Position numbers and translations under genes: made by a program
Notes under the pieces: generated by a model
Database searches by the model: none
The model's input: only the letters and a program-made list of their open reading frames with translations
What the model was told of the DNA's origin: nothing
Origin: NCEH01 sp040049195
GTDB lineage: Bacteria; Pseudomonadota; Alphaproteobacteria; Rhizobiales; Xanthobacteraceae
Strand: one strand, 5' to 3'
Length of the DNA stretch: 64,000 nucleotides
NCBI RefSeq assembly: GCF_040049195.1
Contig: NZ_JBDZDL010000005.1
Part shown: positions 15,075-22,727 of the stretch, one piece after another
Layout of the letters: each line of letters opens with the position of its first letter
Numbering within the stretch: position 1 is the first letter of the stretch

Positions 15075-15980
15075 TCACGGCACCTCGACGGAATATTCCG
15101 CGCCCCACGCGGTGAGACTGTCCGGGCGGCGCTTCTGCAGGCGCCGCAGATTCGTGAGGAAGCGGCTTGTTTCCTCCTCGGTGAGCCCCGCCGGCGGAGG
15201 ATTGGCGCCGCGCGGATCCAGCATCGGCTGGATGGCGGGGTCCCACACAAGGATCGAGGTGGCGAGGAAGCGCCCCTTCACCGGCAAGACGGGAAAGGCG
15301 TCCACCATGAGCGGCAAGGTGCCGTCCTCCAGGCGAGGCCGGGAGGGCGCCGGCATCCAGCGCAGGGTCTCTCCCCATGGAAGATCCCAACTGCGCTGGC
15401 CGGCCGGGCGCGGGTCGCGGACCAGGAAGGTGTAGGCCATGGCGGGTTCGCGATCGATGCCGACGACAGCGAGGCGGCCCTTATGCTTGCCGGGCACGAA
15501 CACCACCGGGCCTTCATCGTCCGACGAGGCGAACGGCTCGAAGAACCGGCCCATCTCATATTGCTCGACCACCAGGCGCGGCATGCTGCTTGAAGCCGGC
15601 GCCGGGGTGATCTCCTGGAGCAGGGCGTCCTGCGCGCGGTCGAGGGCTATGGCGTCCGTCACCGCGCCCGCCTCGGCGATCCTGCGCGCGAAGTCGTGCA
15701 CGTTGCCGGACAGGTCGGCGGGAGAGAGCCCCTCCGTGCCCAGCGGTGCAAGGCCCCGGCTCTTGCGCGAGAGGTCCAGCCGGCGATTGATGAAGTCCGC
15801 AAGCACGTCGGCGATCTCCGGCGAGCAGCCATAATCTCCGTACAGGAGCTTGGAGAATTTCTGCGCCCCGTCACGCCCCTCGCCGAAGATGACGGAGCCG
15901 ATCTGCGCATCGGACTGCGGCACGCCGATCAGTTCCCGGAACAACCGCCATTTCAAATAAAGGTTCGGTATGGTCGCCAT
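15075..15980 (-). CDS. hypothetical protein with putative HTH-like N-terminus
   Basis: A 301-residue cytoplasmic protein that I do not recognise. The N-terminal 75 residues (NLYLKWRLFRELIGVPQSD, FSKLLYGDYGCSPEIADVLA then DFINRRL) look like a lambda-repressor-style or Cro-like helical DNA-binding domain. The rest (about 130-300) is beta-rich (VVVEQYEMGRFFEPFA-like strands, VVFVPGKHKGRLAVVGIDRE, DLPWGETLRWMP) and faintly recalls DUF4384-type domains seen with caspases; that likeness is weak. It is divergent from the exported protein gene at 16153 and lies near the caspase gene, so a role in that cluster, perhaps as regulator, is possible. Confidence 0.7.
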   Translation of the reverse strand: MATIPNLYLKWRLFRELIGVPQSDAQIGSVIFGEGRDGAQKFSKLLYGDYGCSPEIADVLADFINRRLDLSRKSRGLAPLGTEGLSPADLSGNVHDFARRIAEAGAVTDAIALDRAQDALLQEITPAPASSSMPRLVVEQYEMGRFFEPFASSDDEGPVVFVPGKHKGRLAVVGIDREPAMAYTFLVRDPRPAGQRSWDLPWGETLRWMPAPSRPRLEDGTLPLMVDAFPVLPVKGRFLATSILVWDPAIQPMLDPRGANPPPAGLTEEETSRFLTNLRRLQKRRPDSLTAWGAEYSVEVP

Positions 15981-16152
15981 GGTCTAACCGCCTCGCATTG
16001 ATTCCGGCAAAAAGTGCGACGCCCGCTTCATCCTGTCCAGCTATTGGCATCTGCAACACCGCACAACGCCCCGCAATGCCGCTCGGCTAAAGGCGCCGGT
16101 ACATCTCTCCCATCGGATCCGCCGCGGATCCATCGCACCGGGAGATGAAGCC

Positions 16153-16620
16153 ATGAAGATCTTTGCCGCCGCAGCTTTTGCCGCCCTCGTCCTGTTCTCG
16201 GGCGCCGGCGCCCAGGCGGAAGGGACCGGGAACAAGATCGTCGTTAAGAACCGCCAGATGATCGTCGCCATCACCAGCGGCAAGCTGGAGGACGAGATCG
16301 TCGACCGGCCGGCCATCATTCAGAAGAGCAACCTTGCTTACATCATCGGCATGACGCGCAGCGTGCACCGTGCGTGCGGTGTTCTTTCGGCCGCCGACAG
16401 CGCCAGTCTCGACCGGCTGGAGCAGTCCTTCCGGGCGGAGAAGGCCCGGGACGAGTTCGCGGCCGCCATGCAGGTCATGGTCGTGAGCGAGCTGGACAAT
16501 GGCGCTTCCGACACCGCCGCGCTTCTCACGCGGTACGACTGCCAGGCGCTCCAGCAGTTCAACCTCACCGGCCCGCTCCTCGCGTTCTGGAACAAGTATC
16601 TCGCCGCCCTGATGGGCTGA
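16153..16620 (+). CDS. small exported hypothetical protein
   Basis: A 155-residue protein with a signal peptide (MKIFAAAAFAALVLFSGAGA, cleavage near AQA) and a mature, mainly helical domain. Two cysteines (VHRACGVLS and RYDCQALQ) may form a disulfide in the periplasm. GGGAG lies about 9 bases before the ATG. It is followed after 33 bp by another exported or anchored protein gene, so they form a pair upstream of the convergent caspase gene. No family recognised. Confidence 0.75.
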   Translation: MKIFAAAAFAALVLFSGAGAQAEGTGNKIVVKNRQMIVAITSGKLEDEIVDRPAIIQKSNLAYIIGMTRSVHRACGVLSAADSASLDRLEQSFRAEKARDEFAAAMQVMVVSELDNGASDTAALLTRYDCQALQQFNLTGPLLAFWNKYLAALMG

Positions 16621-16653
16621 CATCTGCGTGCCAACGAGGAAAGGAGCACCGCA

Positions 16654-17217
16654 GTGAAAGTGATCCCGTATATCGCCGCCGCCCTGCCCATCGTTATCGG
16701 CCTCGGGGCCTTCTTCCTTCCGCACTTGTTGGCCAACTCTCCCGCGGAGGAGGAGGCTCGGCAGGAGGCCAATGCCGCGTTCGAGACGTTCCGCGCCAAA
16801 TGCGGATCGGACTATGTGGTGGCCATCGATGTTGCGCCGCCGCCGGCTGGTGGCTTCACCCAGAGCCTTTCTCCGGTTCCCGCAGCGACACCTTCCGGTC
16901 ATACCATCTACGTCATGTATTCCGATGTGCGCCTGGATGGACGGGAGAATACCTCGGACGTGGATCATCGTAACGGCATCGAATGGAAGGGCGTGCTGAC
17001 CTACAGCGCGGCAGCGGGCCGCCAGATTTCGGTGGGCAAGAATGGGACAAGGGGCAAATGGAGCGACTGGCAGCCGGTGGGCGCGGTCTACACCGTCTCT
17101 CTCGCTCTGAAGGATGGCACGTGGACCCGCAGTGTCGGTGAAATCCCGCTTGTCGCCGGGCTGGGGCGCTATGCGACGCTGCGTCGGCCCTCATGCTCAG
17201 AGGTGCCGGCGGGCTAA
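16654..17217 (+). CDS. hypothetical signal-anchored protein
   Basis: A 187-residue protein from a GTG with AAAGGAG 8 bases upstream. Residues 4-27 are a hydrophobic anchor (VIPYIAAALPIVIGLGAFFL). The outside domain has two cysteines (FRAKCGSDYV and RRPSCSEVPA) and several beta-type strands (TIYVMYSDVRLDGRE, WKGVLTYSAAAGRQISV). No family recognised. It is co-directional with the exported protein at 16153 and ends 3 bp before the stop of the convergent caspase-Sel1-DsbA gene. Confidence 0.72.
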   Translation: MKVIPYIAAALPIVIGLGAFFLPHLLANSPAEEEARQEANAAFETFRAKCGSDYVVAIDVAPPPAGGFTQSLSPVPAATPSGHTIYVMYSDVRLDGRENTSDVDHRNGIEWKGVLTYSAAAGRQISVGKNGTRGKWSDWQPVGAVYTVSLALKDGTWTRSVGEIPLVAGLGRYATLRRPSCSEVPAG

Positions 17218-17220
17218 ATC

Positions 17221-20085
17221 TCACTTCGAGGCAAAGGCGTCGAAGGCCCTCAACTCCCCGGTGATCAGGTCATCGATCTGCGCCGGGGAGCGCGGGTCAC
17301 CCAGCGTGCCGGATACGTAGACCTGCGGCAGAGCCGGGCCGAATTCCCCCACCGCTGCGTTGCGTTGGCGCAGCAGGGCGGCGCGAACGGAGGGGTTGCC
17401 GATGCAGTCCTGCAAGTCGTCCGGCCGCCCCTTGATGGGATCGATGAGGCGAGAGAAGGCAGCGAGCCGATCCGCTGTGGCAGAGAGGTGAAGCCAGTCC
17501 TCCATGCCGTTGAGAAGGAAGCCAAAGATCCGAAACCGCACCTCCGGATCCGTCGCGCAGGCGGCCACCTGCGCGGCCTGGAAGGTCGCTTCGTCTCCAT
17601 CGCGCCAAATGGGGCGGATCTCGAAGCGGACCTTCGCTCGTTCGGGAAACGCGCGCAGCAAGGGACGCAACGTGTTGTTGAGGAACGACCGGCAGTCGGC
17701 GCAGTCGGCGGCCAGGAGCGCGGTCACGTGCACCGGCGCGTCCGCGTCACCGTTCAGAAAGGTGAAAGCGGGGGCGGCGCCTGCCTCCAGCTTCGCCTCG
17801 GTCCAGGCGCGGCTCAGCTCAAAGCCGGCCCGCTGTGAGATTTGCGGGAAGGGAAGCCGCTGCTCCACGACCTGCCAGAGCGCGACCGCGCCGGAGGGGT
17901 CGCGGGTCGCGGCGGGGCCATAGCGCAGGATCTGCGCGCGCAGATCCAGGGCCACCGGATCGTTCGCCAGCTGCGGGGTCTTCAGCAGTTTGAGCGCCTC
18001 AGCCGGGTCGGGCCTGATGCGCGCCGCATCCGTGGAAGATCCTCTCCCGAAGGCAAAGAGGCGGGCAAGCGTGAGGGTCGCGCGGGCATCGCCATCGGCG
18101 CTCAGACGGCGCAACAGCGATAGGGCCGCCTCCGGGTCCGGTCCCTGACCACCCCGGTCGGAGAGATAATAGCGGGCCATGTCCGCCACCGCCGGCGGAA
18201 AGCCCTGGGCGGCGGCCTGGGACAGGAGCTCGAGGGCGCCTGGCGGCGGCAGGGCTGCGGGAGCGCCCTGCCCGTCCGGCTGCATCTGCAACCGCGCCTT
18301 CCAATAGAGTCCGGGCGTTCCGTCATCCTTCGCAGCAATGGTCATGAGCTGAAAGCGCTCGGCATCCGAAAGCTGGAGCTCGGGATCAGAGGCCGCCTGC
18401 GTCAGCAGTTCGTCAGCTGCCGCCGGGACGCCGGCGAATGCCGCCTTTCGCAGCCATGCCCGGTAGCGCGCCAGGTCTTCGATGCCCGTCAGCAATCCGC
18501 CGCCGCCCCGATAGGCGGCCGCAGCGCCATAGGCCGTCTTCCCGCTGGGATCGGACAGGTCCGCTTCCCGCAGTGCCGCCTCCACGCCGTCATCGCTCGC
18601 CGCCGGCACGCGACCCGGCCGCGTGGAGTTGAACTGCCGGGCGATGATGCGTGCGACGATCTTCGCCGCCAGCACCCCCTTGGCGCCGGCGGATTCGAGG
18701 TCGCGCACCATATCGGCAAAATTGACGTTCAGGTCCGCGAGACGATCCCCGAGGGTCCAGGCGAGCAATTGTCCGCGCGGCAGATCCGTGGCGCCCGCCC
18801 GCCCACCGAGGCTGCGCGCTTGCGCCATCAGGCGCTGGCGCTCCGCGCCTTGGACCTTCGAGGCTTCAAGGTTCGCCTCCACGGCCTTCAGGGCAAGGGC
18901 CTTGGGATCTCCATCCCGGAAACCCGCCTCCACGACGCTCCACTTGCCCGCGTTCCGGACCTTCTCGATGTTGCCTTCATCGTCCAGTTCCAGGCACCAG
19001 TCGCGCCGTGTCAGGCCATATTTGTCGGCCGGCCCGTCCCATGGTGGGGCGCAGGTGAAATCATATTGGGTCGAATCCAGCAGGTGCGCGCGCAGCAGCA
19101 GGCCCGTGCGTGTCTCGGGATAGAGCGAGAGCCAGAGGCCGGTCGCGCCGACCAGCACGGCCACCGCGAGGCCCGCGGCGGTGCGCAGCAGAATTTGCCG
19201 GCGGCTGAGGCGGTAGGGCCGCTTGCTCCAGTCCCGCAGCCGCGCTTCGTCCTCCGCCGTCAGAGTGAAGGGTGGGAGCAGGCCTTCGCGATAGACGGCG
19301 ACCGTCTGGGTCTCGCCGGTCCACAGCGCCACCTTCGCCGCCACCGTATCGAACACATCCTGGATCCGCGTGCCGGGTTTCAAGAGGCTGGGCATCGCCT
19401 CCGTCAGCGCGACGGCGAACGGGCTATGGCCGCCCCAGCCATCCTGGGCCGAAGCCATGGCGGCGGTGGAATAGATCAGTTCGGACGGGCGAGGCAGCTT
19501 GGCTGTGGCGAGCCCCTCGGTCGCAGAAACAGAAACTCCGTCTTCACCCTCCTCCATGTACGTGTTGCGGCACGCATCGAGGACGATGACGGTGGCCTTG
19601 TGGGCGCACCGGCCAAGCTCCCGCGCGATGGTGTCGAGCGGCACCGCACGCGCCGAAAGATGGCGGGCGGATGAGATGTCCGCGCCGATGGGGATGAGGA
19701 AATTGACGCCGTCCGCCTGGAGGCCGTGCCCGGCATAATAGACGAAGGCGATCGCGGACCGGCCGGCCGCGTCCACATCGTTCGCGAAGGCGATGATCGC
19801 CTCCTGCATCTGGGTGAGGTCCGCATTCTTCAGAAGGCGCACCGTGAAGCCGAGCCCTTCCAGACCCCAGGTGATTTCTTCGGCGTCGCGCACCGGGTTG
19901 CTCAAAGGCTGACGGTGGTAGCGCCCATTTCCGATGATCAGGGCTAAACGGGCATCGGGAGCGACGGCATCCCGAGCCGGGATCACACCATTCTGTGTCG
20001 CCCGTTCGGCTCCCGCCGGGTCGGGGTGGAGCCCGACCCCGTCGGTGTTGCCGCTTTCCGGTACATCAAACCATAAATACTGCAT
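17221..20085 (-). CDS. caspase-like peptidase fused to membrane helix, Sel1-like region and DsbA-like domain
   Basis: A 954-residue multidomain protein. Residues 45-270 are a C14 caspase/metacaspase p20-like domain: LALIIGNGRY, catalytic His at about 120 in FVYYAGHGLQ, catalytic Cys at about 172 in VIVLDACRN. A basic stretch (SKRPYRLSRRQ) then precedes one membrane helix (about 299-321), predicting N-in, C-out. Residues 380-750 are alpha-helical with Sel1/TPR-like units (for example LLSQAAAQGFPPAVADMARY and LLRRLSADGDARATLTLARL). Residues 770-954 look like a DsbA-type thioredoxin fold: FTFLNGDADAPVHVTALLA, CADC at about 795-798, a cis-Pro loop in LPQVYVSG. This would place a protease in the cytoplasm and a redox domain in the periplasm. 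Start by ATG 20085; its ribosome-binding site is weak. Small exported protein genes lie next to it. Confidence 0.85.
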   Translation of the reverse strand: MQYLWFDVPESGNTDGVGLHPDPAGAERATQNGVIPARDAVAPDARLALIIGNGRYHRQPLSNPVRDAEEITWGLEGLGFTVRLLKNADLTQMQEAIIAFANDVDAAGRSAIAFVYYAGHGLQADGVNFLIPIGADISSARHLSARAVPLDTIARELGRCAHKATVIVLDACRNTYMEEGEDGVSVSATEGLATAKLPRPSELIYSTAAMASAQDGWGGHSPFAVALTEAMPSLLKPGTRIQDVFDTVAAKVALWTGETQTVAVYREGLLPPFTLTAEDEARLRDWSKRPYRLSRRQILLRTAAGLAVAVLVGATGLWLSLYPETRTGLLLRAHLLDSTQYDFTCAPPWDGPADKYGLTRRDWCLELDDEGNIEKVRNAGKWSVVEAGFRDGDPKALALKAVEANLEASKVQGAERQRLMAQARSLGGRAGATDLPRGQLLAWTLGDRLADLNVNFADMVRDLESAGAKGVLAAKIVARIIARQFNSTRPGRVPAASDDGVEAALREADLSDPSGKTAYGAAAAYRGGGGLLTGIEDLARYRAWLRKAAFAGVPAAADELLTQAASDPELQLSDAERFQLMTIAAKDDGTPGLYWKARLQMQPDGQGAPAALPPPGALELLSQAAAQGFPPAVADMARYYLSDRGGQGPDPEAALSLLRRLSADGDARATLTLARLFAFGRGSSTDAARIRPDPAEALKLLKTPQLANDPVALDLRAQILRYGPAATRDPSGAVALWQVVEQRLPFPQISQRAGFELSRAWTEAKLEAGAAPAFTFLNGDADAPVHVTALLAADCADCRSFLNNTLRPLLRAFPERAKVRFEIRPIWRDGDEATFQAAQVAACATDPEVRFRIFGFLLNGMEDWLHLSATADRLAAFSRLIDPIKGRPDDLQDCIGNPSVRAALLRQRNAAVGEFGPALPQVYVSGTLGDPRSPAQIDDLITGELRAFDAFASK

Positions 20086-20537
20086 TCAGCACCGACATCT
20101 TCTCGGCGGCAGGTGCGGCCTTGCCTGATGCCTCAGTTTGGCTAATGCACGGCGCTTCAGCAATCGGTCTGAGGGTGGGGTGTATTTCATCGGCCGATCC
20201 AGGCCTCTCATCAGGATGAGCAGAACGCCTCCTTCACGGTGCAACGTCCCTTGTTCGTTTGAATGCATCAGGCGCTGCGCGCCGCGGCGAGCGAAGGGCG
20301 CGAAGACATCCAATAGCTTCTAAGCTTTGTCCTTCGGCTTGGCATTGCGAAGCGCGAGGTCGGTTAAAGGCATCTGTAGGCATCTCTTTTGTCGGCACGC
20401 GGCAGATGCCTACGCACATGCCTCAAATCGATGAGATGCAACGGGACATCGAGATATGCCACGGCCCCATGAAATAGGATCAAGTCATTGATTTAAAATG
20501 ATTTTGAAGCCTTGCGCGACGCTCTGAAGCGTGCGTT
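20086..20537. other. intergenic, no gene recognised
   Basis: This 452-bp stretch between the caspase gene and tRNA-Arg has only short frames without ribosome-binding sites. A 9-bp perfect inverted repeat TAGGCATCT/AGATGCCTA (20377-20385, 20404-20412) is the only structure seen. It is somewhat richer in A+T near 20480-20515. No integrase or copy of the tRNA 3' end is visible. Confidence 0.55.
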
Positions 20538-20614
20538 TGGCCTCCCGGAAGGGATTCGAACCCCTGACCCCAGGTTTAGGAAACCTGTGCTCTATCCTGC
20601 TGAGCTACCGGGAG
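20538..20614 (-). tRNA. tRNA-Arg (anticodon CCT)
   Basis: On the complement the sequence folds as a cloverleaf: acceptor CTCCCGG pairs with CCGGGAG, D-stem GCTC/GAGC, anticodon stem CAGGT/ACCTG with loop TTCCTAA (anticodon CCT), variable region GGGTC, T-arm AGGGG-TTCGAAT-CCCTT, discriminator G, and an encoded CCA (20538-20540). It decodes AGG. The 3' end faces the accessory caspase region, a position often used by integrative elements. Confidence 0.95.
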
Positions 20615-20720
20615 CCCGGGGCAGTTCTAACCCAAGGGCCGGCGTGTTGGAAGACGGGGCGCGCAGGCTCCACATGCAGCTTGAAGGCGGAAAGCGCGGC
20701 GGAACCGCAGCCATAGGCGC

Positions 20721-20756
20721 AAAAAAACGGCGGCGCGAACAAGGCCGCGCCGCCGT
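20721..20756 (-). terminator. Rho-independent terminator of the DapA-family gene
   Basis: On the complement an 11-bp perfect stem ACGGCGGCGCG/CGCGCCGCCGT (20746-20756 with 20727-20737) is followed by a run of T (A-run at 20721-20726 on the plus strand). It lies about 90 bp after the stop codon of the gene at 20843. Confidence 0.75.
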
Positions 20757-20842
20757 CGTTTCAGATGCCGTCCCTGCCGCCTTCGCTGCGGCGGGGACGG
20801 AGAAAGGCGAGGATCAGATCCGCGCCCGCGCAAAGATAAAGC

Positions 20843-21781
20843 TCAGATCCGCGCCCGCGGATCGTGGCGGGCGAGGCGCGCGAGCAGATAGTCGATCTCG
20901 GCGCGCGCCGCATCCGTCAGGGCCGCGCCCGGCTTGCGCTGGGCGTCGGAGGCGATGAAGCCGCGCTTCATCAGCACATATTTGCGGGTGGCGAGGCCGA
21001 CGCCCTGCTGCTGCTCGTAGCGCACCAGCGGCAGATGGGCGTCGAACAGGTCGTGCGCCTCGTCGCGCTTGCCTTCCTTCTGCAGGCGCACCACGTCGCC
21101 CAGCATTTCCGGGAAGGCATAGCCGGTCATCGCCCCGTCGGCGCCGCGCTCCATCTCGAAATCCAGGAACAGCGCGCCGTTGCCGGTGAGGATCGAGATC
21201 GGCCGCAGGGAGCCTTCGGCCTGGAACTTGCGCAGGGTGGAGATCTTCTCCAGGCCCGGCCAGTCCTCATGCTTCAGCATCACGCAGGAGGGATTCTCCT
21301 CGACGATCTGGCGGATCACCTTGGGGGTCATCTGCACCGTCAGCGTGAGCGGATAGTCCTGGATCACGAACGGCACGTCGGTGCCGATGGCTTCCACCGC
21401 CTGGCGGTAATAGCCGGTGATCTGGTCATCGGTGCGCAGCGCGGGCGGCGGGGCGATCATCACGCCGGCCGCGCCCTTCTCCATCACCTGGCGGGCGAGC
21501 GAGCGCATGGCGGCGAAGCCCGGAGCGGAGACGCCGACAATCACCGGCAGCTTGCCGAAGCCGTCGATGAAGCGGGAGGTGATCGCGAGCGATTCCTCCG
21601 GCTCCAGCTTGGGCGCCTCGCCCATGATGCCGAGCACCGTGACGCCGGTCGCGCCGGCGGCGAGATAGCGCTCGATCAGCGTATTGACCGAGGCCTCGTC
21701 GATGCGGCCGTCGGGATGGAAGGGGGTCGGGGCGATGGGGAACAGGCCGGAGGCCGTTGCGTCCAGAAGCATGGCAATCAC
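20843..21781 (-). CDS. dihydrodipicolinate synthase family protein (probable keto-deoxy sugar acid aldolase/dehydratase)
   Basis: A 312-residue class I aldolase of the DapA superfamily. The Schiff-base Lys is at about 170 in VMLKHEDWPG and the assisting Tyr at about 143 in VIQDYPL. The substrate loop reads LGIMGEAPKL where DapA itself has GTTGE, so it is not lysine-pathway DapA. The C-terminal pattern PLVRYEQQQGVGLATRKYVL is shared with keto-deoxy sugar acid enzymes. In this locus it probably cleaves or dehydrates a 2-keto-3-deoxy sugar acid made by the IlvD/Edd dehydratase. The GTG at 21781 directly follows the stop of the SDR gene; ATG 21772 is an alternative. The last codons and stop recur in a 17-bp direct repeat (20814-20830, 20843-20859). 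Confidence 0.87.
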   Translation of the reverse strand: MIAMLLDATASGLFPIAPTPFHPDGRIDEASVNTLIERYLAAGATGVTVLGIMGEAPKLEPEESLAITSRFIDGFGKLPVIVGVSAPGFAAMRSLARQVMEKGAAGVMIAPPPALRTDDQITGYYRQAVEAIGTDVPFVIQDYPLTLTVQMTPKVIRQIVEENPSCVMLKHEDWPGLEKISTLRKFQAEGSLRPISILTGNGALFLDFEMERGADGAMTGYAFPEMLGDVVRLQKEGKRDEAHDLFDAHLPLVRYEQQQGVGLATRKYVLMKRGFIASDAQRKPGAALTDAARAEIDYLLARLARHDPRARI

Positions 21782-22570
21782 TCAGATGGAGGCGATCAGC
21801 CCGCCATCCACGCGGATGACGGAGCCGGTGAGATAGGACGCGGGCGCGGAGGCGAGGAAGGCGACCACATTGCCGTATTCCTGCGGCTCGCCGTAGCGGC
21901 CCATGGGAATGGTGCCGGTGCTCTCGGAAGAGACCTGCTCCACGCTCTTGCCTTCGCGCTTGGCCTTCTGCTCGTCCAGGAACTTGATGCGGTCGGTGGC
22001 GATGCGGCCCGGCAGCACGATGTTCGCGGTGATGCCGTCGCGCGCCACTTCGCGGGCCAGCGTCTTGGACCAGCCCACCAGCGAGAGGCGCAGCGCGTTG
22101 GAGATGCCGAGATTGGGGATCGGCGCCACCACGCCCGAGGAGGTGGAGGTGACGATGCGGCCCCACTTCTTCGCCTTCATGCCCGGCAGGACCCGGTCGG
22201 TGAGGGCGATGACGGAGAGCACCATCTGCTGGAAGCTCTTGCTCCACAGCGCCGGGTCCTGGCCGGCGGCCGGGGTGGGCGGGGGACCGCCGGTGTTGTT
22301 CACCAGAATGTCCACGGAGCCGAACTGCGCCTCGATGGCGGCGATCTGGGTCTCGATCAGGGACAGGTCGGCCAGGTCCCAGGCCGGCAGGGCGAGGGCC
22401 GTGCCGCCGGCGTCCTTGATGGCGGCCGCGACGCGCTCGATCGCCGCGGAATCGATATCGCCGAGGGCCACTTTCGCCCCTTCGCGGGCGAGGGTCGCCG
22501 CGATGGCGCTGCCAAGGCCGCCGCCGGCGCCCAGCACCAGTGCGGTTTTATCCTTAAGTCCGAGATCCAT
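21782..22570 (-). CDS. SDR family protein with non-canonical active site
   Basis: A 262-residue Rossmann protein: LVLGAGGGLGSAIAATLARE binds the nucleotide, Asp in VALGDID suggests NAD, and NNTGGPPPTP replaces the usual NNAG. The catalytic YxxxK is absent: where YxASK is expected the sequence reads NLGISNALRLSLVGWSKTLA, so both Tyr and Lys are changed. This matches a known SDR subgroup with an 'SNALR' motif, whose reaction is poorly defined. A family C-terminus (YLTGSVIRVDGGL) is intact. It lies directly before the DapA-family gene and behind a GntR gene in a sugar-acid locus, where it might oxidise a sugar or keto-acid intermediate. Confidence 0.88.
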   Translation of the reverse strand: MDLGLKDKTALVLGAGGGLGSAIAATLAREGAKVALGDIDSAAIERVAAAIKDAGGTALALPAWDLADLSLIETQIAAIEAQFGSVDILVNNTGGPPPTPAAGQDPALWSKSFQQMVLSVIALTDRVLPGMKAKKWGRIVTSTSSGVVAPIPNLGISNALRLSLVGWSKTLAREVARDGITANIVLPGRIATDRIKFLDEQKAKREGKSVEQVSSESTGTIPMGRYGEPQEYGNVVAFLASAPASYLTGSVIRVDGGLIASI

Positions 22571-22607
22571 GGAATGTCCTCATGCTCCCCCGTAACAGGG
22601 GTGGGTG

Positions 22608-22727
22608 TCTAGAGCCGGATCTGCCCATATTGAATCGCCCAAGGCGTTTCAATATGGGCAGTGAATCCGCCTCTATTCAATAAGTTAGAGGGCGATTCGC
22701 CACCCATATGGGTGGATCGCGCTCTAG
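22608..22727. repeat. palindromic intergenic element flanked by TCTAGAGC/GCTCTAG
   Basis: This intergenic segment starts with TCTAGAGC (22608-22615) and ends with GCTCTAG (22721-22727), imperfect terminal inverted repeats. Inside are a strong dyad, CCCATATTGAA...TTCAATATGGG, around CGCCCAAGGCG, and a palindrome CACCCATATGGGTG. The right end overlaps the stop codon of the GntR gene. This looks like a repeated extragenic palindrome; no second copy is seen in the window. Confidence 0.55.

Noticed and set aside
20377..20412. Inverted repeat TAGGCATCT/AGATGCCTA as an attachment site or small RNA
   Set aside because: Nine base pairs with an 18-base loop, no T-run, no promoter and no match to the tRNA end; too little support.
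20864..22612. 582-codon open frame on the plus strand across the DapA-family and SDR genes
   Set aside because: Composition is His/Arg/Gly-rich without motifs, and it opposes two genes with intact family signatures.
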